Source: Streblospio benedicti (taxonomy: Eukaryota > Annelida > Polychaeta > Spionida > Spionidae). From it: 64,000 bases of DNA. The stretch covers positions 17,344,706 through 17,408,705 of the forward strand of contig CM032662.1 of the NCBI GenBank assembly GCA_019095985.1, written 5' to 3'. The translations under genes were made by a program, and so were the position numbers. This document shows positions 58,390-64,000 of the stretch, in pieces; the stretch's first letter is position 1; every line of letters begins with the position of its first letter. The notes beneath the pieces are model-generated. The model was not told where the DNA came from and did not search any database. It saw only the letters and a program-made list of their open reading frames with translations.

Positions 58390-61300
58390 ATGCTACTATT
58401 ATGCTAGACTTATGAATTTAACAAATGAATTGAATTGGTAAAGACAGGGTTTCCAGAATAAACAAAGCAGCACGCTACATTACATCAAATCAGTTCAGTT
58501 TAAAAGCACATTTTATTTTCAGTTCTCTTCCTTTTTATTTTTGCATTGTTGAATTGTCAGGGTGATTACTGCAGGTAATACGGACATCAATTAAACATTT
58601 AGTGACCTCCCCGAATATTCATTGCCAGTGCACAGTCACAGTGTTTGACCGGTCTCGCTGTGTTGGGGAATTTTTCAAAGTTGTGCATTAACTGCTGATT
58701 TTGTGGAACCATATAAATATGGGAGGATGGAATAGACAATGTATCCTTTCTAATGCAATGCCTTCTAACAATATTATTGTTTTGAATGACAAAATAGATT
58801 ATGCAAAAATTGTGGACCAAAATAATACATGTTATAACCTGCTAGATATGTTACAATTATTGTAGTATCAACAACAGATATATAATCCATCCAACAGTTC
58901 ACATGGCCTAGATCTTCTTAGTAAACAACAATGAGAAATAGCATTTATTTAAAACTCCTACCTAAATGCTCATAGCATTTTTTACTTTGGTACTTCTGTT
59001 TTTTTAAGGTTATATCATGTTCATTCATTTAAGTTTAGTAAAAAAAATATGATTTTTTTCAACTTTTGCATGCTTCACATAATTTCAAAACGGCCGACAT
59101 ACAACCAGCAATGTTCGCTTTTCATTACCCGGAATCGTATGGACTTAAAGAGTAGGCATTCAAAGGCTTCTGAAATGTATGTTACTACATGTAGTCACGG
59201 TAGACTGGTGGTGCAATGACCCACACGTTACTGCCGAACTAATTCGGGTATGTAACATGATCTAGCAAAATGAATGTTGTCTAATTTTATGTTTCTTTGT
59301 TTCAGGTGAGTGTTTTGTCTTCTAAAAGCCTCAATCTGTAAGTAGAATGCCAATAAGTAACCCGAACTGTTTCATTTAGTTAGATCCCACTTTTACCGGA
59401 CCTATTCTATTCAAATAATTACACAACTACAATTTGTGTATGCCCACAAAAAATACAGCACTTAGCTTTAGTCATTTTTGTGTGTATCTACTTTACTGTA
59501 AAAGTTCATGGTCACCATTGTACGTCCATGATAATTGGATCGTGTACCGCCGATGTTTTCACCGCCACCTACTGGCAGTAATGTACAGACGTATTAGCGG
59601 AAACATCAGTGCAGTCAACATCAGGCAGTCCCAGCAGTGGTAAAAACTATAAAAGCTTGATGAAGACAAACGGTTTAGTTACACCATGGATACTTACTAG
59701 TACACCGGGTAGCTAGTTAAAAAGGACAACGGTTAGACCAGATATATATTGCAATAACTATTGTTCTTTTAGTGAACAACCGACTGCGTAAAATAATGAG
59801 TGTGCGTTGGATGGGTGGTGTTTTACTTGACGTCTGGGTATGTTGTTCTGTCAAGTTTCATTAACAACCAAAAGCTTTTATTATAATGCGTAAAAAGGCA
59901 AACCGGTAGTCGTGTGCAATAGAGAATATTCAATTGTGAAGATTGAATGGGGAGTAAATAGCATTAGGGGATGTTACATACCCGGTATGATGCTTTTTGC
60001 TGACGTATCTCTTCCGTGCGTATAGAAAAGGCAGTTTTGTTACTTGCGCTCCTCACATTGATTTGATATAGATGTTGACTTTTCAATCTGAGTGCTTTTT
60101 ACGTTATGGCACCCAATGTCTGCTTTTAAGGACATTGATTTATCATTGAATAATAACTACGAGCAGGAAAAAACAACAACACTGAGGACATCTGAAAAAA
60201 TGCACAGCTGTTGTTTGGTATGAGTAAATTGAATATTCTGATCAGTTATCACTACAAGACTTGTTTGACTGATTGAGATGGCATTTATGTGTCGTTCAAA
60301 ATAGATATTTACGGTAGTAGTACATTCAGTATTACGGAACTGATTATAAGTTCTGCAGATATATGATAGACTTTTTTCGAGTGGCACACACGCGACAGGA
60401 CATCAAATGATAGCCTGGTGTAAATCTGGACATGATATCACGATAGGATACATTCTAGTATTTGTATGTGAAAATATAAGATTGATCACAGACTGATTAG
60501 AGCTTTTTGTAATGTGGGGAGCTGTTAATGAGATTATAAACTAATTAAAATAATGTTAACATGATATGGATTGGCAGTAATAAACGTTGCATTGGGTGTG
60601 AAATTCGTGCTTGATCCACCAATACCTGACACGACATCGTGTAAAAATCCATTTATAACTGGTACATTGTTTCGTGTTTGAAGTTGACAAAACGTTCAAT
60701 CGAATAGCCGTAATTCTGTCCCCTTACTGGATATACAACACTGTATGCATGCACCATGCTTGACACACAATAACCAAAGTTACATATATAATTGTTACAC
60801 TGAGCATGGGATACCCCCGATAACTGTGTGACTTATCTACTATTTATTGTCCCAGCACAATGCCGAGTATGAATAATGCAGCTGTCTGCTGACTGAACTA
60901 CACAGACTATATACGGAGAGTCGTGTTAAAGAGTGCGAACCTTCGTTGGTTTGTTGTTTTGTGTCATAAAAATGTAGTTTTCATATTTGTCATCTTGGGA
61001 TTTTAAAGCTGGTTGCCATCCATTGATCAGCTTCAACTGGAATGAATGAAGAATTACTAGCGTATGATTTAGATGTGGAAGTTATTCATTTCAGAACGTT
61101 GCACCATTTTTATGGAAGATGGCTGTTAATACTTATAATACAGATAGATAAACGAGGTACATCCCCAATAAATGTCAGTTTGTACAATTGCAATATCAAT
61201 CGTAATCATGTGGCGATACTCCACAGGAAAGGGCAGACATTGGTGTAAATATAGCATGGGGTGACAGACATCATGCTCATGCGCTATTGATCTTCAGGGT

Positions 61301-62008
61301 GACATTTATATACATAGTATGAATTGTATAATTGTACACACTGTACATGTAGTCTAACCGTTAACTAATATAGTGGCTCAATCATATGTAAAGAAATCCT
61401 GATACCAAGAGAACACACAATGAAACGTTGTCTGCTACTGCATGCTCTTTAGTTGCTACTGCTCAGCATTTTCAAGCTGATATAAGAAGATTAATGTTTG
61501 GTGTCTAACTACAAATAATTCAGAGCCGTAATACCCAAAGGTCGCGCAAAAGTCAGAGTTGCACATTCTGAACTTCTGGACTAGACTTATGTTTTGTTGA
61601 GGAATAATGTCCTAAGTATGTCCATTTGAGGAGAAAGGGTAGGAACAGTAGGTGACGTCTGCCATATTTGGCAAAGCATATTTTTGTACAGGGACTGGTG
61701 TAAATGGATAACCATTAAGGTGCAAGAATTATTCAATTAGCGATGAAATGCCGGACAGACGTGTCTAATGTTCACGTCCTGACACATCGGGCTGCGTAAA
61801 CTGAGATTTGCCTGTTTAGGGGATTGTGATTTTGTGCTAACATCACGGAAACAGGAATACGTATTCCTCATCCAATAGCCTGTTTCTGAAAGTAAACACT
61901 GGACCAATGGACGCCACTGTAGCGTAGCAGTTCCAAATGTGACACGTGCAGACACACAGTTCGTATTCGGGGTAGCCAGTTTCTGGCATTCATAATTTCC
62001 TATCCACC
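58390..62008. other. Spacer and promoter side of the next gene
   Basis: No supported gene. A CCAAT motif sits at about 61902-61906, roughly 100 bases upstream of the first-exon ATG; no convincing TATA box. Confidence 0.4.
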
Positions 62009-62119
62009 ATGAACGTGGTCTCCGTGCACACGTCCAAGGGTCGGCGTGACCACAGGCACGGCGGCAGGGATGGTCGCCACGGAGTCGACGAATACACTGA
62101 GGTCATGGACTATTTGGAG
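62009..62119 (+). CDS. First coding exon of an unidentified gene
   Basis: The ATG at 62009 lies in a good context (CCACCATGA) and is followed by 37 codons up to a donor TTGGAG|GTAAGAA, phase 0. The sequence is basic and His/Gly/Arg-rich (SKGRRDHRHGGRDGRHG), then acidic (DEYTEVMDYLE). GC-rich like other real exons in the window. No later exon could be found before the right edge, so the protein family is unknown. Confidence 0.5.
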
Positions 62120-64000
62120 GTAAGAAATTCAGATATCTTGGAAATGGTCTAGGGAAAAATATGAGAACAGTTTATTGTAAGCATCGATCTTTTTGTGATC
62201 AAATGTGTCAATTGCTAAAGATGGTCAATTTGTAATCTTATCTACCCATCTGACCTCTCTTACCACACGAAGTGTGTGATTAAAGGAAATAACATCCATA
62301 CATATATGGATACACGTGTATATTATTCTCATCCAAGCGATTGATCAGTGAAATAGGCCGGAATCCTAAGTGATGGTCCCATGACACAGTAGTGGTTCAG
62401 TGTGACAATTTGGAAAAGAAGCGCTTTTTAGCACTGAGATTGCCCGTGATGGACTAGCCCATTGTGACAGTAAGTGCTCTCATCCGACTGTGCCAATTTA
62501 GTCCCAATCCAGGGCCACTGATTGCAAGTAGATTCCAGGATCATTATATTGCAATTTGCGGTCTGGTAGATGTACGATTGTAAGCGAGTTTCTATTATTA
62601 TTTTCACATTTATTTTCCATGCAGTTTGTAAACATTTATAGGCTAATTAATAATTGTGCAATAAATATGGTATATAAATGGAGACCAAACTTTCTTGGAC
62701 TGGTTGGCATTAGTTGTTGTATTTAGCGTCGCAAAAATGTGGTTCCTGTTCCAAATCTGCTAGTTAATTGCAACGAGCAGATATGACCACTAAACACGAG
62801 CACAACGTAACATGTCAATGCGGAGCTGCCACCAAGTGTTGAGTTTTGCAGCTACATTCTACCAGACTCTTTCCCTGTTTCCAGACGACGTTCATTCAGG
62901 GCTCAGCTCTGTTAATGGCATGGTGACATTTAGTGGGGTTTAACAAGGGGCGAGTACGTAGTGATCTTTTACAGCCACGAGTGGACTTGGCTGCCCTGGG
63001 AGGGGAAAACTCATTGTTGCGACGTGTGTGGACGAGTGATCAATGTGCCGGGCACGGGACAGGGAGATTATTGCGAATCCAGAGGGCACATTTAAGATCT
63101 CTGTACCTTCACCCACCACATGAGATTACAATCTCTTCAGTGTACCTCCCGGTCGAACAATGAATTGTCGGGCATTTGAATTAACACCACGTAGAATTCG
63201 TCTGCACTGTTCTACTTTCCTGCAGCAAGTGGTGGTATACACTCCCCTGCTGGGGAAATGCGAAAAAAGAATAACATTGTATTAACGGCACTCCTGACAC
63301 GACCTAGCTCTAAACTCACTGGGGCAACCAATTCAACAGCATAATTTACTATCGTAAATCCACCGTCCGCTCACATTTGGCCGACTTACATCATGGCGAC
63401 ATTGGCGCAAAGTGGTTCTATGTCGTAAAATACAGCCCAATGGTCGCGGGCAACACTCACGTCCGTATTCTTCCGCGCGCATAAATCTGGACAGTATGAC
63501 ACAAATGTCCACAATTGGCCACATTTCTTGGCCATAACGGCGCAACACTTGCTTTATTCATAGTGTTAAATGACAATTTTTGGATGTCAAAGATCGGGGG
63601 ATTATTTCATATTGACTTTATAGTATGTTAGTTGGAAGAATCTTTAGTTCTACCGTCATGGGGAGCAATTTCTTACCCACTATTCAACGCAGCTAGGTAT
63701 CTGACTGCTAGACATGACATTTCTTGTAAACCTATATATGTGAGTACACAAGCGTTATAGATAAGATTAAGATAAGTCTTTGTTAACCCTCACTATGACC
63801 TCCTTCATGTCTATTTTAAGACCTGACATATAGCATGTAGCGTTTAATTATCTGTGAGCTTTCAGTCCTACCCTATCGTTGCAAACTTCACATGTCCCGT
63901 GAATGATCTCACCACATGTACATCTAGTCATTTCAAAGACGAAGAGGTCCATTTGAAACCATTTAAATGTCCACATGAGCGATAATATGTGAGCAGCGTG
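62120..64000. other. Intron of the 62009 gene or spacer
   Basis: AT-rich with two slightly GC-richer patches (62900-63170 and 63350-63550) whose frames look random. No exon called. Confidence 0.4.

Noticed and set aside
1-64000. CRISPR arrays, operons, tRNA or rRNA genes
   Set aside because: No spaced identical direct repeats, no cloverleaf with a GTTCGA-type T loop, no rRNA core sequences; gene structure is eukaryotic.

Overview
The window is nuclear DNA of a non-vertebrate animal. Genes have many GT-AG introns, and exons are short and clearly GC-rich inside AT-rich introns and spacers. The genes are metazoan types: a receptor tyrosine kinase of the MET/TAM kind, an SLC23 transporter, a BTB-BACK-Kelch protein, TRIM-like RING/B-box proteins and a secreted Gly/Tyr-rich peptide. 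Small TIR elements typical of marine invertebrate genomes are frequent. The phylum cannot be fixed from sequence alone; a sponge or a lophotrochozoan both fit. One 100-base assembly gap lies at 51212-51311.

Layout: 1-11474 (minus strand) holds the N-lobe and catalytic-loop exons of one receptor tyrosine kinase, running off the left edge. Upstream of them sit two separate transmembrane/juxtamembrane modules (4240-4665 and 10742-11474) whose splice donors both fit the same first kinase exon. 11475-21454 is gene-poor and carries small repeats. 21466-31281 (plus) is a complete 16-exon SLC23 nucleobase/ascorbate-family transporter of 760 residues. 33726-35621 (minus) is an intact single-exon-coding BTB-BACK-Kelch gene, convergent with SLC23.

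36409-38743 is a MULE-like non-autonomous DNA transposon with 161-bp inverted repeats and a 9-bp target duplication. About 40.0-40.8 kb holds a small retroelement gag-like fossil. About 42.5-44.0 kb (minus) is a decayed Kelch-type gene. 45467-47652 (plus) is the N-terminal part of a PLP-dependent aminotransferase with no visible remainder. 49893-50207 (minus) is a compact secreted Gly/Tyr-rich peptide gene with a TATA box and a poly(A) signal.

51641-56337 (minus) is a tandem pair of TRIM/propeller genes. The upstream copy has lost nearly all its RING exon but keeps an intact propeller. The downstream copy has RING, B-box and coiled coil but a broken frame. 57961-58187 is an orphan plus-strand exon, and 62009-62119 looks like the first coding exon of a further plus-strand gene.

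The most unusual feature is the kinase locus: one catalytic body with two alternative membrane modules, each with only a short stalk and possibly starting at its own ATG. The SLC23 protein has an unusual 150-residue N-terminal tail with SH2-type tyrosine motifs. Any link between that tail and the neighbouring kinase is only inference from proximity.
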